Positions 1 through 11,100 of a stretch of DNA of 64,000 bases are shown here, piece by piece. How positions within the stretch are numbered: the first letter of the stretch is position 1; each line of letters opens with the position of its first letter. Under the pieces are notes generated by a model that ran no database searches, had not been told where the DNA came from, and saw nothing but the letters and a program-made list of their open reading frames with translations. Made by a program: the position numbers and the translations under genes. Location: the NCBI GenBank assembly GCA_963576565.1, contig OY755038.1, forward strand, positions 180,891,452-180,955,451, read 5' to 3'. This stretch comes from Aspidapion aeneum. Taxonomy: Eukaryota; Arthropoda; Insecta; Coleoptera; Brentidae.

Positions 1-2440
1 ACTTTTGGATTTCTCAGAATATGTAATCTAAATTCAATCCGCTGTCGAATTTATTCCATTTGGCTGATACACTGATTGTATAAAGACCACGTACATGGCA
101 GTGTTTAGGGCTACCCCCAAAAAACAGGGGCAGCGAGGGGCAGAAAATTTTTTGTTTTTTTAGTCAAGTAGACCCCTTTTTCTACTATTCTGGTGGAGAT
201 TTTACTAAGCCTTGCTAAGCTGGTTTCTGCAGGCTCTACAAAGAAAAATAGAGACGAAAATAAACGTAATATATTTCAAAAATGTTTAACCATAAAAAGT
301 GTTTTGGAATTAGGAAATTACTAGTAGTTTTTAAAAGTGCAGTTACTGCTTATGCCTACTTTATACCCATATACCCAAAACGTGCTGTTTGTATTGTCAT
401 TTTTTTTTATTTAAAAATACGGTAAAAATACATACATTTTTCTCCCAAAATATTTTTCAACTTTGGGGCTCTGTTACAGATAAATACATTAAGACTTTTT
501 TTCAGTTGCATTTTTTTTCTTAATTGGACTATCTGCAATACATTTGGGTGGGTTTGGTTATCATAATTTAGAAAACATATACAGGGCTAATGTCGTGCTA
601 GCTCCGCCATATAACCCATTGTGGGGCGTCAAATCAAACGCTCAAGAATGCAAACAGCCTCGGTAGGTGCTCCTGCTAACTACTTTATTCCTATGATTCA
701 GGATATAATGTTTTACCCAGCACTATATGTATAAAAAGTAAACATTCAAGGGTTGGAGAATTTCTATCTTTTTTGTCGTAAAATTAATTTTTTAAAAATA
801 CGTTTTTGCCGACTGTACCTGCACGTGGCTGTCACCTGTTGTTATGCAATTACGCGTAATGTTTTATCTATGTTTGTAACCAAGAAGTAATTAGAAAAAA
901 ACTTTTTCCTTGTTTTATTTACTATGGCGTAAAGGAAATAAATTAATAAAAAATAGTATTTAGTATCTGAATAAAATGTTGAATTTACTTTTAGACGTCT
1001 TTTTGATTTTGATAGGTATAAAACATTTTTTCTTATTGTTTTTTTAGTTTAGTATTATGCATATATCAGTATACGTGTATTCTCTTACTCTGGTATTCTA
1101 CGTGCATTGTTTATATTTTCCTGTAGTAGACTGACTAGCTTACCTCTACCACAGTAAAGAATAAAGTTGGAAAACCGGGTAACTATAGTTTCATTGTTTA
1201 CTACTGTACAGTAACTGAGCTTACTGTACCACAGTAAAGAATGAATTTAAGCTGCCCGGTAGCCCTATAAGTCGGCGCTGGGTCTCGCCTTTAGTTAGCA
1301 GTACTAAACAGTATTATTTCTTTCAATCATACAATTTTTGTAATGCACACTTTATCTTTCTAACTTTAAGAATGTAGCATCTTCTATGTTCTGGGCATTT
1401 TAATAAACAACATTTTAATAAAAAAATCAAGAAATAAGGGTAAACTCATTGAGGTTCAAGCGCGAATTTGGTTTTAAATCTACAGGGGATTAGAGGGTTA
1501 AATATTAATTAATTTTAAGAATTGACTTGTGCCTCACCTGGTGTGGTCAATTTCAAGTCACACAACATTTGAAAAAATCACTTATAAAAAACCAAATAAA
1601 ATAATTTCAAAATTAAGTAAATTTACTATTTTTTACCATATTGGTAAAAGATGCTTCTGTACATGTACATTATTTTCTAAATAATTGTGTCAAATTTTAT
1701 AAATATAATTTTAGGGCAAAAATTTTTTTACGGGTCAGCAATATTTTTCGCAATTAATTTTTTTCACTATTAATTTTTTAAAACCCGGCATTTTATTTAC
1801 AATGACTGATTTTGAAAGAAATTCTTGAAAAACCAGCGAAAACCGGGATAAAATTATGTAAGTAGGTAAAATCTAGACTTTCTCACGACACTTTACAAAT
1901 CAGGACAGCCATCTAGAAATCAGGACAATCACGGCAAATTCTGGACGAATGGTAACGTTGCTGTAATAATAGGCAGAAAAAGTATTTCCTTTATTTTTTT
2001 CTGTTTGGTTTTTAAATTTTTAGTTATTTTACCCTACCGGAACATTTTCAACGCCCTGTAAAAGTAAAAATTAAAAATGCGTGGCCAATAAATAAAGCAA
2101 AAACCTGACTGCATTTACAATGACTTATTAATGTTTAAGTTTTAAATTAAAAAAGTTTTGAAGTCAATTTACGTAATTTGTGACCATAATGTCCCCGAAA
2201 GCCTCTTTAATGAAATTTTTAGTTGAAAAATTTATAATTTTCCGGAGAAGTTTGTAATTGGCATGGAAAAGTTTGTGTCAGCACGATAGAAAAGGGTTAA
2301 CTGTAACAAGTTGCCTTGCAAGTTTCAAAGTACGGAGAACGAGCGCAAAAAATGCCGGAAAGAAGTTGAAAAGCAAAGTTGTGCAACTAAACTAATTGTG
2401 AACAAATTAGACAGAGTCTAGAAAACTAAAAAAAATTTAT
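1..2440. other. AT-rich stretch without recognisable gene
   Basis: I see no coding region or known element here. A 14-bp direct repeat, CCACAGTAAAGAAT, occurs at 1149-1162 and again at 1229-1242. The rest is AT-rich, with long A and T runs and no open frame of note. Confidence 0.5.
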
Positions 2441-2445
2441 GGCAA

Positions 2446-2796
2446 CAGACTAGTCCGTTCATGATAGATATTTAGCTTGCAAAAGTAGTGTAGTCAGGGG
2501 GTTGGCATGTTGTTAACTTTGGGGGAGGGAGGGCGCTCCTTCCGCTGTCTTGGATTTGATGTTCACGAAAAAAGTTTTTTTTAAATTATTTGGTACCTAA
2601 TAATTTTCAAACATAGGTTGAAGACAATGATATCCCCTACAAAAGAGCTTTTACACGTTTTTTCTTCAGATGAATCGTTCTCGAGTTAGGAGACTAAACA
2701 TTTCGCCGCTATTTTGGATTTTGACAATTTTTTTAGCGGCCTTTTACTTGAAAACTTCTTATTTTTGAGAAAATATGTAAAAACATAATATACTCT
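2446..2796 (+). repeat. Diverged copy of the terminal arm of the 47.3-49.2 kb inverted-repeat element
   Basis: This block matches the left arm of the element at 47317-49170 in order. It shares a stretch around TTAGCTTGCAAAA, then a 'TTCTCGAGTTAGGAG'-like stretch, then ACATTTCGCCGC, and finally a line ending in TTTTGAGAAAA. It is therefore a second, partial member of that family. It runs directly into the repeat starting at 2797, so its far end is missing or replaced. Confidence 0.6.
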
Positions 2797-3370
2797 GCCA
2801 ATATATGGGCCCCTAAGCTCACACTAGGTACTATAGTTATAGTGTACGTGTGAGCTAGTATAACTAAAAACTAAAATATATTTTATTCAACTCCGGACTA
2901 AATTACCTTTTCTTTGATACCACACAAGCCATGTTTTGACTTAAACTCAAATTTTTGAAATCTACCCCCACCCTTAAAAAAACAAAAACTAAAATGTATT
3001 TTGTTAAACTCCGGACTCAATTGCCTTTCGTTTGATATCACACACGCCATATTTTCACTTAAACTCTAATTTTTGAAATATACCCCCACCCTTTTTTAAA
3101 ATAAATTAAAATGTATTTTGTTGAACTCTAGACTCAATTACCTTTCGGTTGATGTCACACACGCCATATTTTCCCATAAACTCTAATTTTTGAAATCTAC
3201 CCCCACCCTTTTATTTGGTTTGTGCTCGGTGGATTTTGTTAATTTTTAAATGGGACCATCTCGGCCCAAAACCCAGCCTAGGTACCAAATTTCATTAAAA
3301 TCGGCCAAGCGGTTTTTGAGTTATGCGCGTTGGTCGTTACAGACAGACATACAGACAGACAGACAGACAC
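2797..3370 (+). repeat. Repeat family copy A: palindromic end, three internal units, CAGA microsatellite
   Basis: It begins with a unique block, then a palindrome (AGCTCACACTA ... TGTGAGCT, 2817-2858). Three units of about 118 bp follow (starting near 2870, 2990 and 3108), each containing a CTCCGGACT-like motif, CACACACGCCATATTTTC and TACCCCCACCC. It ends in a conserved 'GGTTTTTGAGTTATGCGCG' segment that abuts a (CAGA)n tract. The same order is present inverted at 50339-51030, and the microsatellite end recurs at 24381-24576. No transposase is seen, so this is a non-autonomous element or a composite satellite. Confidence 0.75.
3341..3370 (+). repeat. (CAGA)n microsatellite
   Basis: A short interrupted CAGA tetranucleotide tract lies at the end of repeat copy A. 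Tracts of the same motif sit at the same place in the sister copies (24385-24433, and 50470-50545 on the other strand). The microsatellite therefore belongs to the family and was not formed separately at each locus. Confidence 0.85.
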
Positions 3371-4280
3371 CTATACGGACATAAGAGGCGCTGTGGGGAC
3401 TCCTACTTTTCACATGCGTTGCGCGGACCACTAGATAGAATAGAGATAAATTAAATGTTTAAAAACAAGTGTTTTTTGAGGCGCTCCAGTAAGGTGGAAA
3501 CCTACTCAAAATTTTCAAAAATGTCAAAATAAAGAAAATCTGTCAAACAGGTTTCACATGCGATGTGAGGTCCCTACGTTGTGAGGTCCATAAACGATGT
3601 GTGGTCCTTAGTGACGTCGGCGTCGCGGCGCCTCGAAAAGTATGAAAATCGAAATGTCGCGTCGTTGCGCGGTCCGCTACAACAAATGGCTGAGATAAGT
3701 ACGATAGGGATTTATTTCGCAGACGGACCGATATTTTATGTATGATGTGTGGATTTTTTGCGACACGAGGCCCTAACAGGGTAAAAATTTGAACAGCGCG
3801 TCGCTGCGTGGACTGCCTGAATTAATAGCTACTCTACAAAAATAAAAATCAAATTTGAATTTATTGGATAAAAACTACATTTCTTGGACAGAGGTCTGTT
3901 TATGAAATTTACTTTATGCCTAGTACAATATTTATACACGCCCCAGCTGGCGTAAACTTCAATACTCCACTTAGCGTAAATATGGCTAATTAATAATTTG
4001 GGCACTGTTCAAACTTGACCCCTTATAGGGCTTGTCTATTCTTATATTTTGAGAAAATTCTGAACTCATTCTTTCATTGCCTTGCCAATTGTGTCTGAAT
4101 TTATTTCCTTAATTAAAACTGAACCTATTTAGATGAAAAAAAATCAATATCAACATTTTCCTAGGTATATAATTATCCAGTTCGGTTCAGTTTGCTTTAT
4201 GCTCGAAATAAATAGTTATTTTTCGACAACCACCAAACCGATTTCAACGGCTTCTAGCTTATTGTGTGGCAAAAACGGTA
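3371..4280 (+). repeat. Dispersed repeat, inverted relative to the copy at 17556-18260
   Basis: Long collinear matches link this block to the reverse complement of 17556-18260. Shared segments include GCGTTGCGCGGACCAC, AAGGTGGAAACCTAC, AAATATCGGTCCG read in opposite orientation, and the 3' part around ACCACCAAACCGATTTCAAC. Several 'TGTGAGGTCC' motifs occur within it (near 3554, 3578 and 3597). No coding potential is visible; the open frames crossing it are short and unsupported. Confidence 0.75.
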
Positions 4281-4330
4281 ACGAATTTGGAATAACCCTC
4301 GGACACGTTGATTTTGTTTGCGAGGGGGAC

Positions 4331-4801
4331 ACTTTTTGGCCACCTTGAAATTTTTGTAGCACGCACCATCTTCGGGGGGTATACTTTACCCCTATATTTT
4401 GAATAGGGAAAGTGGGTCTAGTAGTACTTTGTTTTGAAGTTCGCTTGAATATCTTTACAACCGTGTAAGAGTTTCGAAAATCCATCGATTTCTTTTTGAG
4501 ATATTTGCTTTCAAAGTTTCAAATTTAACATGGAATGATAAAATAAAAATTAAATCCGAAAAATATAAAATTTTTGATTAAATTTTTATTTTTTTAGTCC
4601 ATGTTCAATTTGAAAGTTTGAGGGCAATTATCTCAAAAACTAATAGATAGATTTTTGAAAATCTTACACGGTTGTAAAGAGAATAAAAAGGCCTTCATTA
4701 CAAGGTATCACTAGACCCACTTTCCCTAATCAAAATATAGGGGTAAAGTATACCCCTCGAAGGGGGTTCGTGCTACAAAAATTTCAAGATAGCCAAAAAG
4801 T
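4331..4801. mobile_element. Foldback (inverted-repeat) element, about 470 bp
   Basis: The two halves are inverted copies of each other. The left end reads ACTTTTTGGCCACCTTG and the right end, reverse complemented, reads ACTTTTTGGCTATCTTG. Both arms continue through a TTTTGTAGCACG segment, a GGGTATACTTTACCCCTATA-like segment and AAAGTGGGTCTAG. Arms are about 220 bp with a small AT-rich centre near 4565. No transposase is present and no clear target duplication is visible. A partial copy of one arm lies at about 26230-26360. Confidence 0.85.
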
Positions 4802-4924
4802 TAGTTTTTTTTCAGTTTTCAAAAAAACTAAGCATTTTAGAGAAAAAATGTTACAATACAATTTTTAGAGAACATAAAATGTTCTTTTAAATAGCGTATT
4901 ACAAACTAGTGTTTAAGCTATTAT

Positions 4925-5374
4925 TGGCACTACAGGGGCGTCCGCATATTGAGGTGATTTTTTTCTAATTAATTTTTAAATTTTTTTTATTTATTTTGTT
5001 AAAAACTAAGCTTTTGGAAAAACCTTGTTTTGCTCTATTTTGTTGAAAATATAATTATCTTTAAAACGATATGTATCTAGTGGGTTTTTGTAAACAGGGA
5101 ACACTCATAAAGAATATACGCATGAATAGTGAATTTTTTTTAATCACAAACGCCCCTGGTGTAGTAACGGCTATGTAAATGTTATAACTACACACATGGT
5201 TCAAAAGAAAATTTAATTGTCGATAACACATGGTAAAACGTTTTTCTCGGTAGAGCTGGTTTTACAAAAAATTGGTAAAATACTTGATAACAATACTTTT
5301 TTTTGTGATTAAAAAAAAATCCCTAAATATGTTGTATATTCTTTGAGTGTTTCCCGTTAACAACAACCCACTAG
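4925..5374. repeat. Repeat family with GGGGCGTCCGCATATTG core
   Basis: This block carries GGGGCGTCCGCATATTG on one side (about 4933) and the inverted partner ACGCCCCTGG on the other (about 5150). Between them lie conserved 'AAAACGATATGTAT' and 'GGGTTTTTGTAAACAGGGA' segments. Related blocks occur near 10060-10480, 24780-25320, 25715-25880 and 47880-48560, in both orientations. It is non-coding and probably a decayed inverted-repeat element. Confidence 0.6.
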
Positions 5375-5660
5375 ATTAAACCAGTGGCTTTAGTTGGATT
5401 GCCTAAAATGGTAACAAAACACAAAAAAAAACGAAAAAGAAAATAAGTATTTTTTGGTTAAACCAGTGGCTTTAGTTCGATTGCTTAAAATGGTAGATAA
5501 TAAAACTCTGAAAAAAAACGAAAAAGAAAACAAGTATCTTTAGATTAAACCAGTGGCTTTACTTGGATTGCCTAAAATGGTAATAAAACACCAAAAAAAT
5601 ACGAAAAAGAAAACAAGTATTTTGTTAATTAAACCAGTGGCTTAGGGGCCCATATATTGG
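5375..5660 (+). repeat. Tandem repeat, about 84-bp unit, four copies
   Basis: Units start near 5375, 5458, 5544 and 5629, each opening with TTAAACCAGTGGCTT and continuing to GCCTAAAATGGTA, an A-rich stretch and AAACAAGTATT. The last copy is cut off at CTTAGGGGCCCATATATTGG. That sequence is the inverse of the segment at about 2798-2817, so this end may be the far border of a larger composite inverted structure. Confidence 0.85.
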
Positions 5661-6641
5661 AATGCCTAAAATGGAAATAAAACATGAAAATGAAAACAAA
5701 ATTCTACATCAAAACGAAAACAAAGGTCATGCGATGCGATTTCACACATGCGCAAAAATATATATTTTTTAATTTTAATATTTATATTTATTTTTATTTG
5801 TATAAACCCAGCATAAGAAACTATGGCTGAATACTAACCAAACAAATCCTGAAGTCCGTCTTTAAAAGTATTGTAGTTCAAGGGGCCGACTACTGGTTTT
5901 GAAAAAAATATTCAGTCGGCCGCACGGCCGACTAGTAGATTTTTAGAATTATGCGCTACCACTAGTCGGGCATCAGAAAAAAAAACTAGGTTGTGATTAT
6001 TTTTTACAAGCTTTTATCAAATAAGATATATCAACAAGAAGCGAACATTGTTCATATGGGAAACAAATATGTGACGTCACGCTTAGACCAAATGAAACTA
6101 ATGCAGTTATATTACACTGAGAAAAATTTTGTGTAACTGTGGTTTGTGGTGCATTTTTATTACACGAAGAAAAAAATCAAATTAAGAGGTACATACTATA
6201 TAATCATATAACTTTGGTCACAGAAAATCGACCCTTTTAAAATTTTTATTTGATTGTTTGCAAGAACGGTTATATATTTTTATCGAGAAAAATCGGTTAC
6301 GGAATTAAATAGAAAAAATAATAACTAACAAATACAAAATAATTATTGTAATATTTATAAAAATCTAAGTAATATTTTATTGTTTAAAGATTCTTCCCGG
6401 CCATTTTAAATTTAAAAATTATAAGAAAAAGGAAATTAAGGGGATTGACAATAAAACAAATTTTGTTACAGTAGAGATTTTTATAAAACGTTTATTGTTT
6501 TAGAAACAGGAACAAACCCAACCACAATTGGGAGAAACTACAATTAATAGCTATTTACGTTACTAGACCTGTAAAGATTTCCGGTCGTGCATCGTACGTA
6601 TTTTTTTTAAACCGGTATAAAACAGCACAAACACAACTAAC
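5661..6641. other. Non-coding stretch with one strong GC hairpin
   Basis: No gene is recognised. At 5914-5933 there is a perfect 9-bp-arm hairpin (AGTCGGCCG, two-base loop, CGGCCGACT). It is flanked by GGGGCCGACTACTGG at about 5882, and a related GGGGGCCGACTACTGG lies at about 9976. The rest is AT-rich. Confidence 0.55.
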
Positions 6642-6892
6642 ATCAAATCAAAATCAAATCAAATCAAATTATGCTTTATTGTCAAAAAAGTAGAGTTTTA
6701 CAGACAAAGCGAAAAATGGTCCTTAATTCTAAATATAAGATAAACACTTGCTTACATTTAAAATAGTGTCTATAAATTTCGCGATATATATATTTTTTTT
6801 TAAATATTTCTCCTATGCAAATATGCTCTCTTTCCACCTATCACACCTATTCACTTACTATTATCGAAATACAACGAAATTCTTTGACCATT

Positions 6893-7012
6893 AAATTAAA
6901 ATATGTTAAAACATGTTAAAATATGTTAAAATACGTAAAAACATGTTAAAATATGTCAAATCATGTTAAAATATGTTATATCGTCAAAATATGTTAAAAA
7001 TAAAATATGTTA
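6893..7012 (+). repeat. 11-bp minisatellite inside a LINE 3' untranslated region
   Basis: About ten imperfect copies of an AAAATATGTTA-type unit lie between the stop codon and the 3' tail of the LINE fragment. Confidence 0.8.
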
Positions 7013-7112
7013 AAGTTAGATATAAAACACAAGAAACAACAAACAGAACAATCTGATACATACACAAGTAAAATAAAAAAAATTAAATGTTTAAATATAT
7101 TTGTCAATTATC

Positions 7113-7382
7113 CTATAACTGGTCCTCGAAAAATTCATTAAGACTATAATATGCCTTCTCCAATAGCAAATCTTTTACCTTAACCCTAAATATTTTTTCC
7201 GAGTGAATGCTTTTCAGTCTATTTGGAAGCTTATTAAAAATTTTAATACTGCGGTAGATTATCGAGTTTTGGGTTAATTGAGACCTAGGAATAGGCAGTG
7301 GTATGCTGTTATATTCTTGACTTCTTGTTTGGTAGGTTTGTTCAAATGTGTGATTTTTAAATTTTTTATAAATGTAATGCAT
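7113..7382 (-). pseudogene. C-terminal remnant of a LINE reverse-transcriptase ORF
   Basis: The 89 visible residues fit the C-terminal tail common to many insect LINE ORF2 proteins. There is a 'QEYNSIPLPIPRSQ' segment (about residues 22-35), then 'YRSIKIFNKLPNRLKS' (about 44-59), then a K/L-rich stretch ending in 'LLEKAYYSLNEF'. Known family members show the same order: a basic 'R' patch, then 'G.K.+N.LP..IK', then 'F...L+.+LL....Y'. No catalytic motif is present because the element is truncated. The start methionine is arbitrary; the real frame ran further upstream. It is non-functional. Confidence 0.75.
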
Positions 7383-7400
7383 GTAAATAATATTTTTTTA

Positions 7401-8300
7401 AAAACGATATGAAACACTACAACCATGCTACTCTACATGTAGATATTAAAGTACTTACTCAAAAGCTTTTATATTTATAAATATCAAAAAACCCATAGGT
7501 TGCATTTATAATTGACTATATTTCAATTAATTCTTGCTTAATTTTAAACGTCACTTTATATTTTAGATCATTTTTAAAAAAGGGACCGTAAAAATGGATT
7601 TTCCGGTCTCTTTTTCCGTGCTTTTCGAAAACGGAAAATTTTCCAAAAAGAAAAAAGTATACGCAAAATACTTGTTTTCCAGTCGGTTTCAAAAAAATTA
7701 ATTGCAGCTAAAACATGCAAAAAATTGTGTTTTTAAAACAAATTCTAATGAATATAAAAATAAATAAGGTGGTCTCAGGCGGGGGCAATCGCCATTTTCC
7801 AGAGAACTTCAAAAATAAGAGGCACATTCTGGTGTATTACACACCTACATGCAATTCTTTTATGTCAGCATAAAGAAAATTTCCACTAGGCACTAGAGAA
7901 ATGGATTAGTCGGGTAAAATGATTTGGAGTCAGCCGCGGCTCGTGCCGGTGGCGAGCTGAAGACGCACATTATAAATAACGGGTACAAACCTTCTCTTGT
8001 AAAACTCGTTACATCCTAGAACTCATAGAACATGCCAAAGTGAAACATGCATCCCTATATACAGGACGTGGCTCCATTATACAAATAAACAAATAAGTTT
8101 ACCATTCAAACACAGTAAATTACAAGGATTCCTGACAGTATTTTTGCTAGTAAAGTTTTGATTTTTTTTTGTTAGTGTAAAACAAAAATTGCACAGTTTT
8201 TTCTTTGAGTGTAATAGTACTGCATTACTGTCATTTAGGTTTTGTCGCTTCTTGTTGATATATTTTCTTTGCTTTTATTTATATCAGATGTTCTGTCTAA
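7401..8300. other. No recognisable feature
   Basis: This is an AT-rich stretch with no supported gene or element. A locally GC-richer patch near 7925-7960 has no recognisable identity. Confidence 0.4.
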
Positions 8301-8908
8301 CTAACTATCAAATCTTGTGAAGCGTTTTTGACACACTTCCCATTATCCGATTTGGATGAAATTTGGTACACACATAGTGGTCCCATGACAATACAATATT
8401 TAAAAAACAATATCTTCCCACCCCTACCCCCACCTCTTCTATAGAAAAATGTGATTTTGACACACTTCGCGTTATCCGATTTGGATAAAATTTGGTATAC
8501 ACATAGTGGTCCGATGATAATACAAAAATTAATAAAAAAATATCCTCCCACCCCTACCTCCACCCCCCTCCATAAAAAAATTTGTTTTTGACACACTTCC
8601 CGTTATCCGTTTTGGATGAAATTTGGAATACATATAGTGATCCAATGACAATACAATATTAAGAAAAAAATATCCTAACCACCCCTACCCGAACCGAACC
8701 GAACCCCCTTAATAGAAAAATGAGTTTTTGACACACACACACCCCTTATCCGATTTGGATGAAATGTGGTATTCACATAGTGGTCCGATGACAATACAAC
8801 ATTTTAAAAAAATATCCTCCCATCCCTACCCCCACCTCCTTCCATAGAAAATGCATTTTTGACACCCTTCCCATTATCCGATTTGGATGAAATTTGGTAT
8901 ACATATAG

Positions 8909-8916
8909 TGGTCCGA
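8909..8916 (+). repeat. 8-bp target site duplication (left)
   Basis: TGGTCCGA, repeated exactly at 9255-9262 on the other side of the inserted element. Confidence 0.9.
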
Positions 8917-9254
8917 CAGCGGCGTAGCGTGCCCGAAAGGGCGGGGGGGGGCGACAGCTGCAAAGGGCGCCTCTGAAAACTGATGAAAAATCTTGCGACC
9001 AAAAAAAAAAAAAAAAGGTCATCATGTGTGAGGGGGCGGCCGATAGGTCACAAGGGCGCCTCTCACAAATCTTGCGACCAAAAAAAAAAAAAAAAAAAGG
9101 TCTTCATGTCGTTAGTTTCCTTTGGCGCCCACTCAATTGGCCGTTGCCGGTCCGACTTAATAAAGCTGAGGGCGCTTCGGCCACCAATAGGGCGCCACTA
9201 CCCTCGGGGCGGGGGGGGCGACGAACCCCCCGCGCCCCCCACGCTACACCGCTG
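8917..9254. mobile_element. hAT-type miniature transposon (338 bp)
   Basis: Terminal inverted repeats CAGCGGCGTAGCGTG and, at the other end read inward, CAGCGGTGTAGCGTG are flanked by a perfect 8-bp duplication TGGTCCGA. CAG...CTG ends with 8-bp duplications are diagnostic of the hAT superfamily. The interior is GC-rich and carries two 'GCGACCAAAAAAA' stretches with long A runs, and no transposase. It interrupts a tandem-repeat unit that continues seamlessly after the insertion, which confirms the borders. Confidence 0.93.
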
Positions 9255-9300
9255 TGGTCCGATGACAATACAACATTGAAAAAAAAAATCCTGCTAGATT

Positions 9301-9769
9301 GGTTCTTGCAAATAGTGATATTTAATTGATACGGATATCTTATCGTGCTAACATCGTCAAAATTTCCATCATGTGGGCCATCGCTTTTATTATTATGATA
9401 ATATTAGAATGTTAGAAAATTATTTTTTAATTTTTAGTGCATTTTATAAAAGCTTGTGACTTAAAAAAATTTTTTTACCAATTTATTTACGATTTTTAGC
9501 TTTAAATTACTACAAAAATACCTCCCAAATAATATGCAATCTAAAATTTAGTAAGCAGACTTTACAGTTCGCTAAAAAATACTATTTCCCACACCACCTA
9601 CATGTAGCAAAAATCTTAAAATTTCGTACTTTAAACGAACATAACGTGCACGGCAACACACGGCACGGTCATTTTAAAATGACAGTATTTTCTATTTATA
9701 TAAAAACTCTTGGTATGAATAGAAAAATGGAATAAAAATGCATAGGATTAGCGCTGAATTTTCTAAGCA
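9301..9769. other. No recognisable feature
   Basis: AT-rich sequence with no open frame or repeat that I can identify. Confidence 0.4.
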
Positions 9770-9921
9770 CAGTCGAACCTCTATAACTTGAACTCACGGG
9801 ACAACCAAAACAGTTCTAGTTATGGAGAGTTCGAGTTACAGAAATTCGAATTAAACTGGTTAAAATACATATAAAAAGAGCAGGGACCACTTTAAAGGTT
9901 CGAGTTAGAGAGGTTCGACTG
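9770..9921. mobile_element. Pogo/Tigger-like miniature element (152 bp)
   Basis: The ends are inverted: CAGTCGAACCTCTATAACTT on the left and, read inward from the right, CAGTCGAACCTCTCTAACTC. The right flank is TA, while the left flank is CA, probably a mutated TA. This end sequence and TA target are typical of pogo-class Tc1/mariner elements. There is no coding capacity. Confidence 0.8.
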
Positions 9922-10059
9922 TACATTATTTTTCTTATTTTTTTATAAAAATGACCAAGATTGCCGAGTACCGGTTGGGGGCCGACTACTGGTGCATTTA
10001 CGCTACATATCGTCTTAACGATCATTTTATTTTCAAGAATACAGAGTTAAAAAAGATTT

Positions 10060-10500
10060 TCTAGAAAGCTTAGTTTTTAAGAAAAATAAAAAAAGCAAGA
10101 AACTTTTTTTTTTTAATTATAAAAAAAATAACCTCAATATGCGGACGCCCCTGGAGTGTCGATAATAACTTTAAAACAATTTTGTGACAAACCGTTTAAA
10201 TGAACATTTTATTTTCTCTAAAAAAGGTCTTTTAAGATTTTTCCATAAAATGCTTGGTTTTTTGAAAACTGAATCAAACCTAAAAAAACATAATTTTTTT
10301 TGTGATCTTAAAAAATAAACCCAATTTATGCATACCAATTAAGTGCTAACTGTAGACTTGGCCCACTTTGGTGATACATCGTTTAAAAGATAATATAATT
10401 TTCCATAATTAAGTTGATTATGTATACACACTTTCTGTAACTTTTTGAGAAAATGACATAAAACTGAATAATTTCGGTTTATTTTGCATATATATACCAT
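10060..10500. repeat. Copy of the GGGGCGTCCGCATATTG family (reverse orientation)
   Basis: It contains CAATATGCGGACGCCCCTGG near 10135, then an AAACCGTTTAAA-type segment, an AAATGCTTGGTTTTTTGAAA segment and an AAGTGCTAACTGTAGACTTG segment. The same order is seen around 48430-48600. It is a decayed non-coding repeat. Confidence 0.65.
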
Positions 10501-10589
10501 AAAAATAATCACGCACTGTAATAACTGTCAAGCACCCAAATTTGCCGAATTTTGAAATACAAATGGCCCTCTCTAGGCACGTGCCCGGC

Positions 10590-11085
10590 GTTAAGGGGTT
10601 TGATTAACTGGACCTCACATCGTAGGAATGTAACCGAATTTTCACACATGACCAAGAGACGCACGGATAGGTGTTGGCGTAACATACCTTGTGAGGACAC
10701 ACGCCAACCCCTCACCGGAGCTGCGAGATCCGCTGTGTTTAGACCGTATTTCTGCACTCTTCATAAAATTTTAAAAATCACTTAAATTTTTACCTGGACC
10801 ACACAACGCATGTAAAAACAGGAATTTAGCTCCAACAAATTTCTTGAGAGTATAGTAGAGTGCGCTTTTAATGTGTATGCGAGTGGACCTAGAAATCATT
10901 GTGAGGACCCAACTCTTTGCGTATGTATTGTGTAAATATAACACACACTTTGGTGATTTTCAAGTATGGTCCTTACATCGTCGGTTCTGTTCGGGTTGCT
11001 TTGGATACCTAAACGCCTTTGATAAAACGTGTTCATCAAGTGCATTTTTTAATTTTTTATAATAGCATAGCATTGTCTGATCCTT
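10590..11085 (+). repeat. Dispersed repeat with recurrent GGACC motifs; inverted copy at 23900-24380
   Basis: This is collinear with the reverse complement of 23900-24380. Shared landmarks are CCTTGTGAGGACACACGCCA, CCCCTCACCGGAG, CAAATTTCTTGAGAGTATAG, 'GTGGACCTAGAAATCATTGT' and CATCGTCGGTTCTGTTCGG. It carries at least five GGACC / GGTCC motifs embedded in a (T)TGTGAGGACC-like context. Short open frames in both strands are not conserved in the sister copy and are not taken as genes. Confidence 0.75.
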
Positions 11086-11100
11086 ATAGCATCGTATAGA

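Larger units (their letters stand above)
6642..7400 (-). mobile_element. 5'-truncated LINE fragment (CR1/Jockey-superfamily type)
   Basis: On the minus strand the fragment begins in the extreme C-terminal end of a reverse-transcriptase ORF, continues through a 3' untranslated region of about 450 bp, and ends in short TTTGA-type repeats (6642-6669). These sit just after an AATAAAGCAT motif. A 3' end made of short tandem repeats in place of poly(A) is known for CR1/L2-like LINEs. The untranslated region contains an 11-bp minisatellite. Truncation at the 5' end is usual for target-primed reverse transcription. Confidence 0.8.
8325..9300 (+). repeat. Tandem array, about 132-bp unit, five to six copies, split by a hAT-type insertion
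   Basis: Units begin near 8325, 8455, 8585, 8725 and 8856 with TTTTGACACACTTCCC. They continue through TTATCCGATTTGGATGAAAT, 'TAGTGGTCCGATGACAATAC' and a C-rich CCACCCCTACCCCCACC block. The last unit is broken at 8916 by a miniature transposon and resumes at 9255. Frames in both strands stay open here only because the unit length is close to a multiple of three; I do not regard them as genes. Confidence 0.9.

Noticed and set aside
4133..4485. Overlapping frames of 71 and 89 codons on opposite strands
   Set aside because: They cross the border of a dispersed repeat and a foldback; not kept in the sister copy at 17.6 kb.
8297..9329. Overlapping frames of 64-101 codons in the 132-bp tandem array and the hAT element
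   Set aside because: They follow the repeat period or cross the borders of an inserted miniature element; no known domain.
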